A stretch of 64,000 nt of DNA from Streptomyces violaceoruber (GCA_000720805.1 JODI01000038.1:1-64000), one strand, 5' to 3'. Shown: positions 42,988 through 52,418, counted from the stretch's first letter. Notes: generated by a model from the letters alone, not told the origin. Translations and numbers: made by a program.

Positions 42988-44190
42988 TCAGCCGCCGTCC
43001 TCGGCGGTCAGCCGGGAGACGAAGTCCGCCACCGCCGACTTCACGTCGTCCGGCGTCCACTCCAGGCCGGAGGCCCGTACGTAGACCTCAGTGGCGGCCA
43101 GGCCCGGGCCCTTCTCGTCCCAGGAGTTGGCGAACAGGACGGTCCTCGTCTCCTCGGCCTGCCGGATCGCGGCCTCCGAGACGGCATCCACGTCGTACGG
43201 CAGCCAGACCTGGAAGTCATGGGTGTGCGGCACCTCCGGGTACACGCGCGCCCAGGGCACCCCGGCCGCCGCGAACCCCTCGCGCAGCGCGTCGGCCACC
43301 ACGCGCGCGTGGGCCACGTACTCGGGCAGCCGCGGCAGCTCACGCTCCAGTCCGACCAGTGCCGACAGTGCGGTCGGGAACTGCTGGAAGACCGTGCCGC
43401 CGTACCGGTGCCGCCAGGCCTTCGCCTCCTCGATGAGGGTCTTCGGACCGGCGAGGGCGGCGCCGCCGTAGCTCTCCAGAGACTTGTAGAACGACACGTA
43501 GACGCTGTCGGCCAGCCCCGCGATCTCCTCCAGAGGGCGGCCGAAGTGCACGGTGGACTCCCACAGGCGGGCCCCGTCGAAGTGGACCACCGCGTCGCGT
43601 TCCCGGGCTGCCTCGACGACGGCGACGAGCTCCTCCCAGGAGGGCAGCACGAATCCGGCGTCCCTGAGCGGGAGTTCCAGCATCACTGCCCCGAAGGGCT
43701 CGTCGAAGTCCCGCACCTCGTCCGCGGTGGGCAGCCGGGGCTCGCTCGTGATCCGGAGCGGGCGCAATCCGCTGACCTGGCTGAACGCGTTCCGCTCATG
43801 CAGCTCCGGGTGGGCCAGTCCGTGCAGGGCGACGGCCGGGTTGCCGGTGCGGCCCGCCCAGCAGCGCAGGGCGACCTGCTGGGCCATCGTGCCCGTCGGG
43901 AAGAAGGCGGCGGCCTCGGTGCCGAGCAGCCCCGCGACCTTCTTCTCCAGGACCTCGACGATTCCGTCGCCGTAGATGTCCGACGTCTCGTCGAGGTCGT
44001 AGACGTCCGACGCCGCGTCCAGCAGGGCCAGACGCTCCCGGAGGGTGCCGAGGAACCCGAGGCGCGCGAGGGCGCGGTCCGCGCCTCTACAGGCGGCTAT
44101 GCGCCGCGCTCTGCGCTGTGCGCGTCGTTCTTCGTCGGAGACCTGCTCCCGCTCCTGGCCGTCATGTGTCTGCTCCGCCGTATCGCTCAT
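42988..44190 (-). CDS. threonine aldolase-like PLP enzyme (beta-eliminating lyase family)
   Basis: 400-residue fold-type I PLP enzyme related to low-specificity threonine aldolase. Visible: DETSDIYGDGIVEVLEKKVAGLLGTEAAAFFPTG in parts (FFPTGTMAQQVALR), cofactor Asp in VVHFDGARLWES and PLP-Lys in VSFYKSLESYGGAAL. It would cleave threonine or a similar beta-hydroxy amino acid to glycine and an aldehyde. About 60 N-terminal residues are charged and non-conserved. ATG at 44190 is the most upstream plausible start; the frame continues to 44325 without support. Confidence 0.86.
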   Translation of the reverse strand: MSDTAEQTHDGQEREQVSDEERRAQRRARRIAACRGADRALARLGFLGTLRERLALLDAASDVYDLDETSDIYGDGIVEVLEKKVAGLLGTEAAAFFPTGTMAQQVALRCWAGRTGNPAVALHGLAHPELHERNAFSQVSGLRPLRITSEPRLPTADEVRDFDEPFGAVMLELPLRDAGFVLPSWEELVAVVEAARERDAVVHFDGARLWESTVHFGRPLEEIAGLADSVYVSFYKSLESYGGAALAGPKTLIEEAKAWRHRYGGTVFQQFPTALSALVGLERELPRLPEYVAHARVVADALREGFAAAGVPWARVYPEVPHTHDFQVWLPYDVDAVSEAAIRQAEETRTVLFANSWDEKGPGLAATEVYVRASGLEWTPDDVKSAVADFVSRLTAEDGG

Positions 44191-44351
44191 CCCCGGATGA
44201 TGCCCGCGCTGCTCCGCGCGGGCATCCGGATTTCCGTAGGCGTGCCCATGCGCTCGCGTGCCCATGTGCTTCGGTACGCGCGTCAGTACAAGCGCGGCAC
44301 ACGGGAACCCACAGCCTGTGGACAACCGAACACCCCTGGAACCGATCGCGT

Positions 44352-44357
44352 TAACAT
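44352..44357 (+). promoter_or_regulatory. candidate -10 of pan/nad operon
   Basis: TAACAT lies about 55 bases before the DUF2520 start in an AT-richer pocket. A convincing -35 was not found (GAACAC lies 18 bases upstream). A perfect CCACAG-C-CTGTGG palindrome (44309-44321) sits just upstream and could be an operator. Confidence 0.3.
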
Positions 44358-44411
44358 GACGAGAAATCGTCCGGTACCCAGAGCGGACTGGAACGGGAAG
44401 GCCTCCGTCGC

Positions 44412-45341
44412 GTGAGTACAGTCCAAAAGCCAGACATCCAGGACCGCCCCGCGCGGCTCACCGTCGGCGTCGTCGGCGCCGGCCGCGTGGGCCCCGCGCT
44501 CGCCGCGTCCCTCCAACTCGCCGGACACCGGCCGGTGGCCGCCTCCGGGGTCTCGGACGCCTCCCGGCGCCGGGCCGCGCGACTGCTGCCCGACGTGCCG
44601 CTCGTCCCCGCGGCCGAGGTCATGGAGCGCGCCGACCTGGTGCTGCTGACCGTTCCCGACGACGCCCTGCCCGGCCTCGTCAAGGGCCTCGCCGAGACCG
44701 GCGCGGTCCGCCCGGGCCAGCTGCTGGTGCACACCTCCGGGCGGTACGGCACCAAGGTCCTGGACCCCGCTCTGCGCGCGGGCGCGCTGCCGCTGGCCCT
44801 GCACCCGGCGATGACCTTCACCGGTACCCCCGTGGACGTACAGCGCCTGGCCGGATGCTCCTTCGGCGTCACCGCGCCCGAGGAACTGCGACTCGCAGCC
44901 GAGGCGCTGGTCATCGAGATGGGCGGCGAACCCGAGTGGATCGCCGAGGAGATGCGGCCGCTGTACCACGCGGCCCTCGCGCTGGGCGCCAACCACCTGG
45001 TGACGCTGGTCGCCCAGTCCATGGAGCTGTTGCGCGCCTCCGGAGTCGAGGCCCCCGACCGGATGCTCGGCCCGCTGCTCGGCGCCGCCCTCGACAACGC
45101 CCTGCGCTCCGGCGACGCGGCCCTCACCGGCCCGGTCGCGCGCGGGGACGCCGGCACGGTCGCCGCACACGTCGAGGAGCTGCGCAAGCACGCCCCGCAG
45201 GCCGTCGCCGGCTATCTGGCGATGGCCCGCGCGACGGCGGACCGGGCGCTCGCCCACGGCCTGCTGAAGCCGGAACTCGCTCAGGACCTCCTCGGGGTAC
45301 TCGCCCACGGGACCCACGGCGCCGAAGGAGATGCCCGATGA
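44412..45341 (+). CDS. DUF2520 Rossmann-fold protein, possible ketopantoate reductase
   Basis: 309-residue NAD(P)-binding protein. An N-terminal Rossmann dinucleotide motif ([17 protein letters not shown]) is followed by [19 protein letters not shown] and LHPAMTFTG, then an all-helical C-terminal DUF2520 domain with the conserved [13 protein letters not shown]. It opens a coupled operon with panC by a 4-base overlap. The fold and context suit ketopantoate reductase, a step with no other gene visible here; that assignment is inference. GTG 44412 is preceded by GGGAAGG. The equivalent gene also precedes panC in mycobacteria, as I recall. Confidence 0.87.
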   Translation: MSTVQKPDIQDRPARLTVGVVGAGRVGPALAASLQLAGHRPVAASGVSDASRRRAARLLPDVPLVPAAEVMERADLVLLTVPDDALPGLVKGLAETGAVRPGQLLVHTSGRYGTKVLDPALRAGALPLALHPAMTFTGTPVDVQRLAGCSFGVTAPEELRLAAEALVIEMGGEPEWIAEEMRPLYHAALALGANHLVTLVAQSMELLRASGVEAPDRMLGPLLGAALDNALRSGDAALTGPVARGDAGTVAAHVEELRKHAPQAVAGYLAMARATADRALAHGLLKPELAQDLLGVLAHGTHGAEGDAR

Positions 45342-46330
45342 GCACCGTCCTGCTGCGTACCGCCGGCGAACTGCGCGTCCGCGCGCGGACGGGCCGCCGT
45401 GCCGTCGTGATGACCATGGGCGCCCTGCACGAGGGCCACGCCACGCTGATCCGCACCGCCCGCCAGATCGCCGGCCCGGACGGCGAGGTCGTCGTCACGG
45501 TCTTCGTGAACCCCCTGCAGTTCGGCCAGGGAGAAGACCTCGACCGCTATCCGCGCACCCTGGATGCCGACGTCAAGCTCGCCGAGGAGTCGGGCGCGGA
45601 CGTCGTGTTCGCCCCCTCCGTGGACGAGGTCTACCCAGGCGGCGAGCCCCAGGTACGCATCAGCGCCGGCCCCATGGGGGAGCGCCTGGAAGGCGCATCG
45701 CGCCCCGGCCACTTCGACGGCATGCTCACCGTCGTCGCCAAGCTGCTGCACCTCACCCGCCCCGACGTGGCGCTGTACGGCCAGAAGGACGCCCAGCAGC
45801 TCGCCCTGATACGCCGCATGGTGCGGGACCTGAACTTCGGCATCGAGATCGTCGGCGTGCCGACCGTGCGCGAGGACGACGGGCTGGCCCTGTCCAGCCG
45901 CAACCGCTACCTCTCGCCGGCCGAACGGCGCACGGCGCTCGCGCTGTCCGGCGCGCTGTTCGCCGGCCGCGACCGGCACGCGGCGCAGGAGGCGCTGCGC
46001 GCCCGTGCGATCGAGGTGCCCGCCACGCGTGCGCGTGCCGAAGCGCTGAGCGCCATCGGGGAGTCCCGCGCGGCGGCCGACGCGCACGCCGTCGCCAAGG
46101 CGCTCCCGGGCGCCCCGTCGGCGGTCCGCGCGGCCGCCCGCCTGGTCCTCGACGACGCCGCCCGCCTCGATCCCCCGCTCGCGCTGGACTACCTCGCCCT
46201 CGTCGACCCGTCCGACTTCACCGAGATCGAGGACGACTTCACCGGCGAGGCCGTTCTCGCCGTCGCCGCCCGGGTCGGGACGACCCGGCTGATCGACAAC
46301 ATTCCCCTCAACTTCGGAGCCGCCTCGTGA
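45338..46330 (+). CDS. panC: pantoate-beta-alanine ligase
   Basis: 330-residue enzyme joining pantoate and beta-alanine with ATP to make pantothenate. Motifs: [14 protein letters not shown] (HIGH-like), [49 protein letters not shown], and SSRNRYLS (KMSKS-like). ATG overlaps the DUF2520 stop (ATGA) and its own stop overlaps nadB (GTGA). It runs about 40 residues beyond the bacterial average at the C-terminus. Confidence 0.97.
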   Translation: MSTVLLRTAGELRVRARTGRRAVVMTMGALHEGHATLIRTARQIAGPDGEVVVTVFVNPLQFGQGEDLDRYPRTLDADVKLAEESGADVVFAPSVDEVYPGGEPQVRISAGPMGERLEGASRPGHFDGMLTVVAKLLHLTRPDVALYGQKDAQQLALIRRMVRDLNFGIEIVGVPTVREDDGLALSSRNRYLSPAERRTALALSGALFAGRDRHAAQEALRARAIEVPATRARAEALSAIGESRAAADAHAVAKALPGAPSAVRAAARLVLDDAARLDPPLALDYLALVDPSDFTEIEDDFTGEAVLAVAARVGTTRLIDNIPLNFGAAS

Positions 46331-48051
46331 CCAGCACAGGCATACGACTGCACGCGCCCGCGCCCGGGTGGAACATCGCCGCGGACGTCGTGGTCGTCGG
46401 CTCCGGCGTCGCCGGCCTGACCACCGCCCTGCGCTGCGAGGCGGCCGGTCTCAGGACGGTCGTGGTCACCAAGGCCCGCCTCGACGACGGTTCCACCCGC
46501 TGGGCGCAGGGCGGTATCGCCGCCGCCCTCGGTGAGGGCGACACGCCGGAACAGCATCTGGACGACACCCTCGTCGCCGGCGCGGGCCTGTGCGACGAGG
46601 AGGCCGTACGGATCCTCGTCACCGAGGGCCCCGACGCCGTACGCCGCCTGATCGCGACCGGCGCGCACTTCGACGAGTCCGAAGCGGGCGACCTGGAGCT
46701 CACCCGTGAGGGCGGCCACCACCGCCGCCGTATCGCCCACGCGGGCGGCGACGCGACCGGCGCGGAGATCTCCCGCGCGCTGGTCGAAGCCGTCCGCGCG
46801 CGAGGGCTGCGCACGATCGAGAACGCGCTCGTCCTGGACCTCCTCACGGACGCGGACGGCCGTACGGCGGGCGTGACCCTGCACGTCATGGGCGAGGGCC
46901 AGCACGACGGCGTGGGCGCGGTGCACGCGCCCGCGGTGGTCCTCGCGACCGGCGGGATGGGCCAGGTCTTCTCGGCGACCACCAATCCGTCGGTGTCGAC
47001 CGGCGACGGAGTGGCGCTCGCCCTGCGCGCGGGCGCGGAGGTCTCCGACCTGGAGTTCGTCCAGTTCCACCCCACCGTGCTGTTCCTCGGCCCGGACGCG
47101 GAGGGCCAGCAGCCGCTCGTCTCCGAAGCGGTACGCGGCGAGGGCGCCCACCTCGTGGACGCCGACGGTGTGCGCTTCATGGCCGGTCGGCACGAACTCG
47201 CCGAGCTGGCGCCCCGGGACATCGTCGCCAAGGGCATCATGCGGCGCATGCAGGAGCAGGACGCCGAGCACATGTTCCTCGACGCCCGGCACTTCGGCGC
47301 CGAGATGTGGGAACACCGCTTCCCGACGATCCTGGCCGCCTGCCGCGCCCACGGCATCGACCCGGTCCACGAACCCATCCCGATCGCCCCTGCCGCCCAC
47401 TACGCCTCCGGTGGTGTGCGCACCGACGACCACGGCCGCACCACCGTTCCCGGCCTGTACGCGTGCGGCGAGGTCGCCTGCACCGGGGTGCACGGCGCGA
47501 ACCGGCTCGCGTCGAACTCCCTCCTGGAGGGCCTGGTCTACGCCGAACGCATCGCCGCCGACATCGGGGCGAGCCGGCTGGCGAACGGCCTCCACGCGCG
47601 CGTGCCCGCCCCCTTCGAGCACCCCGAGAAGCCCGCCCACCCGCTGCTGGCGCCCGAGGCCCGGTTCGCGATCCAGCGGACCATGAGCCGTGGCGCGGGC
47701 GTCCTGCGCTCGGCCGGCTCCCTGGCCGCCGCCGCGGACGCCCTCCAGCGGCTGCACAGCGACGCCCGGGACGCCCTCGACGAGAACGGCAAGACCGCCG
47801 AGCCCGGCGTCGACACCTGGGAGGCCACCAACCTTCTGTGCGTGGCCCGCGTCCTGGTCGCGGCCGCCCGCCTGCGCCAGGAGACCCGGGGCTGCCACTG
47901 GCGCGAGGACCACGCCGAGCGCGATGACACGGCCTGGCGCCGCCACATCGTCGTACGGCTCAATCCGGACCGCACCCTCGCCGTACACACCACCGATACC
48001 GCAGACTTCCCCCCGACCCGGCAGTACCGGCAGCCCCATCAGGAGCAGTGA
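46327..48051 (+). CDS. nadB: L-aspartate oxidase
   Basis: 574-residue flavoprotein oxidising aspartate to iminoaspartate, the first step of NAD synthesis. FAD motif [18 protein letters not shown]; substrate-site segments [30 protein letters not shown] and [20 protein letters not shown]-terminal helical domain with [17 protein letters not shown] start overlaps panC. nadA, which uses the product, is not in this window. Confidence 0.97.
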   Translation: MTSTGIRLHAPAPGWNIAADVVVVGSGVAGLTTALRCEAAGLRTVVVTKARLDDGSTRWAQGGIAAALGEGDTPEQHLDDTLVAGAGLCDEEAVRILVTEGPDAVRRLIATGAHFDESEAGDLELTREGGHHRRRIAHAGGDATGAEISRALVEAVRARGLRTIENALVLDLLTDADGRTAGVTLHVMGEGQHDGVGAVHAPAVVLATGGMGQVFSATTNPSVSTGDGVALALRAGAEVSDLEFVQFHPTVLFLGPDAEGQQPLVSEAVRGEGAHLVDADGVRFMAGRHELAELAPRDIVAKGIMRRMQEQDAEHMFLDARHFGAEMWEHRFPTILAACRAHGIDPVHEPIPIAPAAHYASGGVRTDDHGRTTVPGLYACGEVACTGVHGANRLASNSLLEGLVYAERIAADIGASRLANGLHARVPAPFEHPEKPAHPLLAPEARFAIQRTMSRGAGVLRSAGSLAAAADALQRLHSDARDALDENGKTAEPGVDTWEATNLLCVARVLVAAARLRQETRGCHWREDHAERDDTAWRRHIVVRLNPDRTLAVHTTDTADFPPTRQYRQPHQEQ

Positions 48052-48056
48052 CAGAA

Positions 48057-49034
48057 GTGAGCACCCCCGACCTTCCCCTCGCGTCGACCGGCGGCTGCGG
48101 CGACGGCTGCGCCTGTGGCGCCGACGGCGACGAGGCCTATCTGGAGTGCGGGCTCGACCCCGCGCTCGCCCAGCTCCTGACCGACGCCGGGCTCGACCCC
48201 GTCGAGGTCGAGGACATCGCCAACGTCGCCATCCAGGAGGACCTCGACCACGGCGTGGACGTCACGACCGTCGCGACCATCCCCGAGGAGGCCGTCGCCA
48301 CCGCCGACTTCACCGCGCGGGAGGCGGGGGTGGTGGCCGGCCTCAGGGTCGCCGAGGCGGTCGTCTCGGTGGTCTGCACGGACGAGTTCGAGGTCGAGCG
48401 GCACGTGGAGGACGGCGACCGCGTGGAGGCCGGACAGAAGCTCCTGTCGGTCACGACCCGCACCCGTGACCTGCTGACCGCGGAACGCAGCGCGCTCAAC
48501 CTCCTGTGCCGTCTGTCGGGCATCGCGACCGCCACGCGCGCGTGGACGGACGCCCTGGAGGGCACCAAGGCGCGCGTCCGCGACACCCGCAAGACGACGC
48601 CGGGCCTGCGCTCCCTGGAGAAGTTCGCCGTCCGCTGCGGCGGCGGCGTCAACCACCGCATGTCGCTGTCCGACGCGGCCCTGGTCAAGGACAACCACGT
48701 GGTCGCCGCAGGCGGCGTCGCGCAGGCCTTCAAGGCCGTACGGGAGGCCTTCCCGGACGTACCGATCGAGGTCGAGGTCGACACCCTGCACCAGCTGCGC
48801 GAGGTCGTCGACGCGGGCGCCGACCTGATCCTGCTGGACAACTTCACGCCGGGCGAATGCGAGGAGGCGGTGGCGATCGTCCAGGGCCGCGCGGCCCTGG
48901 AGGCGTCGGGCCGCCTGACGCTGAACAACGCGCGCGTGTACGCCGACACCGGCGTCGACTACCTCGCCGTAGGGGCCCTCACCCACTCCTCGCCGATCCT
49001 GGACATCGGCCTGGACCTGCGCGAGGCGGAGTAG
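48057..49034 (+). CDS. nadC: nicotinate-nucleotide pyrophosphorylase with Cys-rich N-terminus
   Basis: 325-residue quinolinate phosphoribosyltransferase making nicotinate mononucleotide. Core motifs: EDLDHGVDVTT, RSALNLLCRLSGIAT, RDTRKTTPGLRSLEKFAVRCGGGVNHR in parts (TRKTTPGLR), LVKDNH, and EVDTL. GTG 48057 has AGGAG 11 bases upstream; GTG 48048, overlapping the nadB stop, is in frame but only 2 bases from that site. Residues 12-22 contain GGCGDGCACG, a Cys cluster not found in typical NadC, possibly metal-binding. Only 5 bases separate it from coaX. Confidence 0.96.
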   Translation: MSTPDLPLASTGGCGDGCACGADGDEAYLECGLDPALAQLLTDAGLDPVEVEDIANVAIQEDLDHGVDVTTVATIPEEAVATADFTAREAGVVAGLRVAEAVVSVVCTDEFEVERHVEDGDRVEAGQKLLSVTTRTRDLLTAERSALNLLCRLSGIATATRAWTDALEGTKARVRDTRKTTPGLRSLEKFAVRCGGGVNHRMSLSDAALVKDNHVVAAGGVAQAFKAVREAFPDVPIEVEVDTLHQLREVVDAGADLILLDNFTPGECEEAVAIVQGRAALEASGRLTLNNARVYADTGVDYLAVGALTHSSPILDIGLDLREAE

Positions 49035-49039
49035 TCGCG

Positions 49040-49837
49040 ATGCTCCTCACCATCGACGTGGGCAACACGCACACGGTTCTGGGCCTGTTCGACGGCGAGG
49101 ACATCGTCGAGCACTGGCGCATCTCCACGGACGCGCGCCGCACGGCCGACGAGCTGGCGGTGCTCCTGCAGGGCCTGATGGGCATGCACCCCCTCCTCGG
49201 GGACGAGCTGGGCGACGGCATCGACGGCATCGCGATCTGCGCGACCGTCCCGTCGGTCCTGCACGAGCTGCGCGAGGTCACGCGGCGCTACTACGGCGAC
49301 GTGCCCGCGGTCCTGGTCGAGCCGGGGGTGAAGACGGGCGTGCCGATCCTCACCGACAACCCCAAGGAGGTCGGCGCGGACCGGATCATCAACGCGGTGG
49401 CGGCCGTCGAGCTGTACGGCGGACCGGCCATCGTCGTGGACTTCGGTACGGCGACCACGTTCGACGCGGTCTCCGCGCGCGGGGAGTACGTCGGCGGTGT
49501 CATCGCACCCGGTATCGAGATCTCCGTCGAGGCGCTCGGCGTCAAGGGGGCACAGCTGCGGAAGATCGAGGTGGCGCGGCCGCGCAGCGTGATCGGGAAG
49601 AACACGGTCGAGGCCATGCAGTCCGGGATCATCTACGGGTTCGCGGGCCAGGTCGACGGGGTCGTGAACCGGATGGCACGGGAACTGGCGGACGATGCCG
49701 AGGACGTGACGGTCATCGCGACCGGGGGACTGGCGCCGATGGTGCTGGGGGAGTCCTCGGTCATCGACGAGCACGAGCCGTGGCTGACGTTGATCGGGTT
49801 GCGCTTGGTGTACGAGCGGAACGTGTCGCGGATGTGA
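49040..49837 (+). CDS. coaX: type III pantothenate kinase
   Basis: 265-residue ASKHA-fold kinase phosphorylating pantothenate, the first committed CoA step; type III is insensitive to CoA feedback. Motifs: DVGNTHTVLGLF (P-loop), GADRIINAVAA, DFGTATTFDAV and VGGVIAPGI. It closes the operon that runs from DUF2520 through panC, nadB and nadC, tying CoA and NAD supply to one transcript. Confidence 0.96.
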   Translation: MLLTIDVGNTHTVLGLFDGEDIVEHWRISTDARRTADELAVLLQGLMGMHPLLGDELGDGIDGIAICATVPSVLHELREVTRRYYGDVPAVLVEPGVKTGVPILTDNPKEVGADRIINAVAAVELYGGPAIVVDFGTATTFDAVSARGEYVGGVIAPGIEISVEALGVKGAQLRKIEVARPRSVIGKNTVEAMQSGIIYGFAGQVDGVVNRMARELADDAEDVTVIATGGLAPMVLGESSVIDEHEPWLTLIGLRLVYERNVSRM

Positions 49838-49887
49838 GGGCCGGCGGGCAGGGGCGAGCACAGGGCTGTTGTTCGCTCTTGCCACCC

Positions 49888-49920
49888 CGTCCCGTCCCCT
49901 CCCCGTCCCGTCCCCTCCCC
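49888..49920. repeat. 16-bp tandem repeat after coaX
   Basis: CGTCCCGTCCCCTCCC occurs twice in a row (49888-49903, 49904-49919), giving a strand-biased C-rich tract able to form non-B structure. Confidence 0.75.
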
Positions 49921-49937
49921 GGGGTCTTCACCCCCCT

Positions 49938-49955
49938 CGCCCCCGGCCGGGGGCG
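49938..49955. terminator. GC-rich palindrome after coaX
   Basis: CGCCCCCGGCCGGGGGCG is a perfect 18-base palindrome 100 bases after the coaX stop. As RNA it would form a very stable hairpin and is the most likely end of the pan/nad operon. Confidence 0.55.
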
Positions 49956-50119
49956 GGACCAGAAGGCGGCCTGGGCGGGACGCCTTCGACACCGCCGGGC
50001 CGCCGCACCGCGCCCCCTCAGGACATGCCGGTGCCGTGGACCCGCCGGCTGGGTGGCTGTGGGCGCCACACCCGGGCGACTTATGTCGAATTTGTCTGAT
50101 TAGCGCGTATCGTCGCCGC

Positions 50120-50923
50120 ATGCCCACGCCATACGGATCCCGCGGCGGCATGGCGTTCGGCGTGGAGGAGCTGCGTGTGCTCCGCCGCGCCCTCGCCCTC
50201 GCCCTGAACCCCACGCCCGCCTCGGCCGAGGACGTCCAGGCCTGCCTCCGCCTCGCCGATTCCCTCGACGAGGCGACGCGCGAGGGCGCCCGGCTGCGCG
50301 CTTTCCTGGTGGCCGACCTCGCCCGGTACCGCGCCGCACTGCCCGGCACCGCCGCCGGATACCTCGCGCTCCTGGAGGAGGCACTGGGCGCCGGCCACCG
50401 CCCGGACCCCGACGATCTGGCCGGCCTCCGGGCCCTGCGCGGCAACCCCGTCGCGGCCGCCCTCCTCGACCGCTGCCAGGCCCTCACGGAACAGGACGTA
50501 CGGGCCCCTCTGCCCCACACCGCCACCCGCCGGGCCTCCTGCCCCACTCCGACCGTCCCCGCCTCCCGCACCCGCCTCCTGGCCCTTCCTGGGGGCCGTT
50601 CGGCGGTCATGGGCGACCCCGCGGCCGGACGGCACACCGACGAGCGGGACGCCACGAACCACTCCGCTCAGGATCCGCCGAAGGAACCCGCACGCAAGCC
50701 GCCGCAGAAGCCCGCCGAGCGACCGGAGCGACCGGAGCGACCGGACCGACGGGAGCGCCCCGCCGCTCCCGAGCCGTCCAGGCCGGCCGCTCCCGAGCCG
50801 CCCGGTCCGGCCGGGCCCAAACCGGCGCGTCCCATCCCCACGCCGGGCGAGGTCTTCCCGCGGCGCAAACCCACCACCCCGCCGTCCGGGACCACTCCGC
50901 GACAGTTGGTCGTCGCAGGCTGA
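50120..50923 (+). CDS. hypothetical protein with Pro/Arg-rich C-terminus
   Basis: 267 residues. The N-terminal half (1-130) is helical and Ala/Leu/Asp-rich (VEELRVLRRALALALN, ACLRLADSLDEATREGARLRAFLVADLARYRAALPG in parts), resembling a family of small actinobacterial hypotheticals next to coaX-lsr2. The second half (about 155-267) is disordered, with PERPERPDRRERP-type repeats. No membrane segment. ATG at 50120 has TATCGT 6 bases upstream, pointing to a leaderless mRNA. Function unknown. Confidence 0.72.
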   Translation: MPTPYGSRGGMAFGVEELRVLRRALALALNPTPASAEDVQACLRLADSLDEATREGARLRAFLVADLARYRAALPGTAAGYLALLEEALGAGHRPDPDDLAGLRALRGNPVAAALLDRCQALTEQDVRAPLPHTATRRASCPTPTVPASRTRLLALPGGRSAVMGDPAAGRHTDERDATNHSAQDPPKEPARKPPQKPAERPERPERPDRRERPAAPEPSRPAAPEPPGPAGPKPARPIPTPGEVFPRRKPTTPPSGTTPRQLVVAG

Positions 50924-51000
50924 GGTGCCCCCTCTTCGCCGCGCCCCACTTCGCCCCACCCCGCCCTGAGCGTCCCCCGGCCCGTGGCTACCCTGGACGC

Positions 51001-51180
51001 ATGGACTACGTCTCCGCGCTCGTGCCCCCGGTCGTCATGGCCGTGTTCTTCATCGGTGTGATCAGGGTGATCGTGAAGACCCAGGGCGGGGCCAACAAGG
51101 CCAAGGAGGACGCGGCCGTCGACGCCGCCCTCGCGCGCGCGGAGGGCGCCCGCCAGAGCTCCGCGAAAACCGACGCCTGA
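51001..51180 (+). CDS. 59-residue single-pass membrane protein
   Basis: Small protein below usual length cut-offs: starts MDYVSALVPPVVMAVFFIG, with one membrane segment at about 6-24, followed by a basic/Ala-rich cytoplasmic tail of about 35 residues. ATG 51001 has TACCCT 6 bases upstream (leaderless pattern), and a strong terminator follows the stop. The compact promoter-ORF-terminator arrangement and codon use argue that it is real. I recall similar short proteins at this place in other Streptomyces; function unknown. Confidence 0.78.
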   Translation: MDYVSALVPPVVMAVFFIGVIRVIVKTQGGANKAKEDAAVDAALARAEGARQSSAKTDA

Positions 51181-51203
51181 GCAGACGGACAGCGCACCTC
51201 ACC

Positions 51204-51244
51204 GGCGTACGACTCCACACTGTGTCGAGTCGTACGCCCCTTTT
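51204..51244 (+). terminator. strong intrinsic terminator
   Basis: GGCGTACGACTC (51204-51215) pairs with GAGTCGTACGCC (51227-51238), with ACAC/TGTG pairing continuing into the loop, then CCTTTT. One of the few classical T-run terminators here. It separates the 59-residue gene from the BlaI-family gene. Confidence 0.9.
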
Positions 51245-51313
51245 GTGCTTGTTTGACGTGAAAGAGCACGTTCGTCACGCCAATACTGTTCTCTCCCACT
51301 ATTGTGCTGAGTT

Positions 51314-51757
51314 GTGCCTCGCCCATTGGGAGAACTCGAAGACGCGGTCATGACACGGGTGTGGAAGTGGAACCGCCCGGTGACCGTTCGAGAAGTCCTG
51401 GAAGATCTTCAGCGGGAACGCTCCATCGCCTACACCACGGTGATGACCGTTCTGGACAATCTCCATCAGAAGGGCTGGGTTCGCCGTGAGGCCGAAGGCC
51501 GGGCCTATCGATATGAGGCGGTCTCCACGCGTGCGGCGTACGCCGCGGCCCTGATGAACGAGGCCTGGTCGCAGAGCGACAACCAGGCCGCCGCTCTCGT
51601 CGCGTTCTTCGGCATGATGAGCGAGGAACAGCGACTTGCCCTGCGGGACGCCGTCCGCATCGTTGAGGGCCCTGAATCCCCCGAACCCGCCCCGGCCTCC
51701 GCCCCCGATACCGCGCGGACGAACCCCGGCTCGGCACCGGAGAGCCACGGGCGATAG
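51314..51757 (+). CDS. BlaI/MecI-family transcriptional regulator
   Basis: 147-residue winged-helix repressor. LGELEDAVMTRVWKWNRPVTVREVLEDL, the recognition helix IAYTTVMTVLDNLHQKGWV and the wing RREAEGRAYRYEAV are typical. The C-terminal part is a dimerisation helix plus a Pro/Ala-rich tail of about 30 residues. No BlaR1-type sensor protease is adjacent, so induction may differ from beta-lactamase systems. GTG 51314 has no ribosome site; TATTGT is 8 bases upstream. Confidence 0.9.
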   Translation: MPRPLGELEDAVMTRVWKWNRPVTVREVLEDLQRERSIAYTTVMTVLDNLHQKGWVRREAEGRAYRYEAVSTRAAYAAALMNEAWSQSDNQAAALVAFFGMMSEEQRLALRDAVRIVEGPESPEPAPASAPDTARTNPGSAPESHGR

Positions 51758-51766
51758 CGTCCGCTC

Positions 51767-52363
51767 ATGTCAACAGAGAGCTCAGCAGAGAGCTCAGCGC
51801 AGAGCTCAGTGGAGAGCTCGGCAGAGAGTCCCTCCGCCGCGAGTCCCGAAGTCACCGCAAAAGCCATCACCGTCCGGCGTGCCCGTACCGGCGATGTCCC
51901 GGCCGTGCGCCGTCTCCTTGACGCGTACGTCCGTGGCGGCATCCTGCTGGACAAAGCGACGGTGACGCTTTACGAGGACATCCAGGAGTTCTGGGTCGCC
52001 GAACGGGACGACAACGCCGAGGTCGTGGGCTGTGGCGCCCTGCACGTGATGTGGGAAGACCTCGCGGAAGTCCGTACTCTCGCCGTGAAGCCCGGACTGA
52101 AGGGCGCCGGTGTCGGCCATCAGCTGCTGGAGAAGTTGCTGCACACAGCGCGCTGGCTCGGTGTTCGTCGCGTTTTCTGTCTGACCTTCGAAGTGGACTT
52201 CTTCGGCAAGCACGGCTTCGTGGAGATCGGCGAGACACCCGTCGACACCGATGTCTACGCGGAGCTCCTGCGTTCCTATGACGAAGGCGTGGCGGAGTTC
52301 CTCGGTCTCGAACGAGTGAAACCGAACACCTTGGGCAACAGCCGGATGCTTCTGCATCTGTGA
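51767..52363 (+). CDS. ArgA-like amino-acid N-acetyltransferase (GNAT)
   Basis: 198-residue GNAT enzyme. Residues 30-198 resemble the single-domain N-acetylglutamate synthase of M. tuberculosis (Rv2747): VRRARTGDVPAVRRLLD, LYEDIQEFWVAE, VVGCGALHVMWEDLAEVRTLAV, GVGHQLLEKLL, and ending VKPNTLGNSRMLL. It would acetylate glutamate for arginine synthesis. The first 28 residues are a Ser/Glu repeat from a 12-base tandem unit (GAGAGCTCAGCA-like). ATG 51767 has TAGCGT 6 bases upstream, a leaderless pattern. Confidence 0.88.
   Translation: MSTESSAESSAQSSVESSAESPSAASPEVTAKAITVRRARTGDVPAVRRLLDAYVRGGILLDKATVTLYEDIQEFWVAERDDNAEVVGCGALHVMWEDLAEVRTLAVKPGLKGAGVGHQLLEKLLHTARWLGVRRVFCLTFEVDFFGKHGFVEIGETPVDTDVYAELLRSYDEGVAEFLGLERVKPNTLGNSRMLLHL
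51774..51832 (+). repeat. imperfect 12-bp tandem repeats in ArgA-like gene
   Basis: About five copies of an AGAGAGCTCAGC-like unit encode an ESSAESSAQSSVESSAES-type N-terminal tail, in frame. Variation in copy number would keep the frame. Confidence 0.7.
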
Positions 52364-52418
52364 TCGCCCGGACGGGACAAGGGACGACAAGACGGGATCC
52401 GGAAGGCGTATTCCGTCC

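Noticed and set aside
44318..44326. TGTGGACAA, a perfect complement of the Streptomyces DnaA box TTGTCCACA
   Set aside because: A 9-mer match on either strand is expected about once per two windows this size, and it is single, so not an origin.
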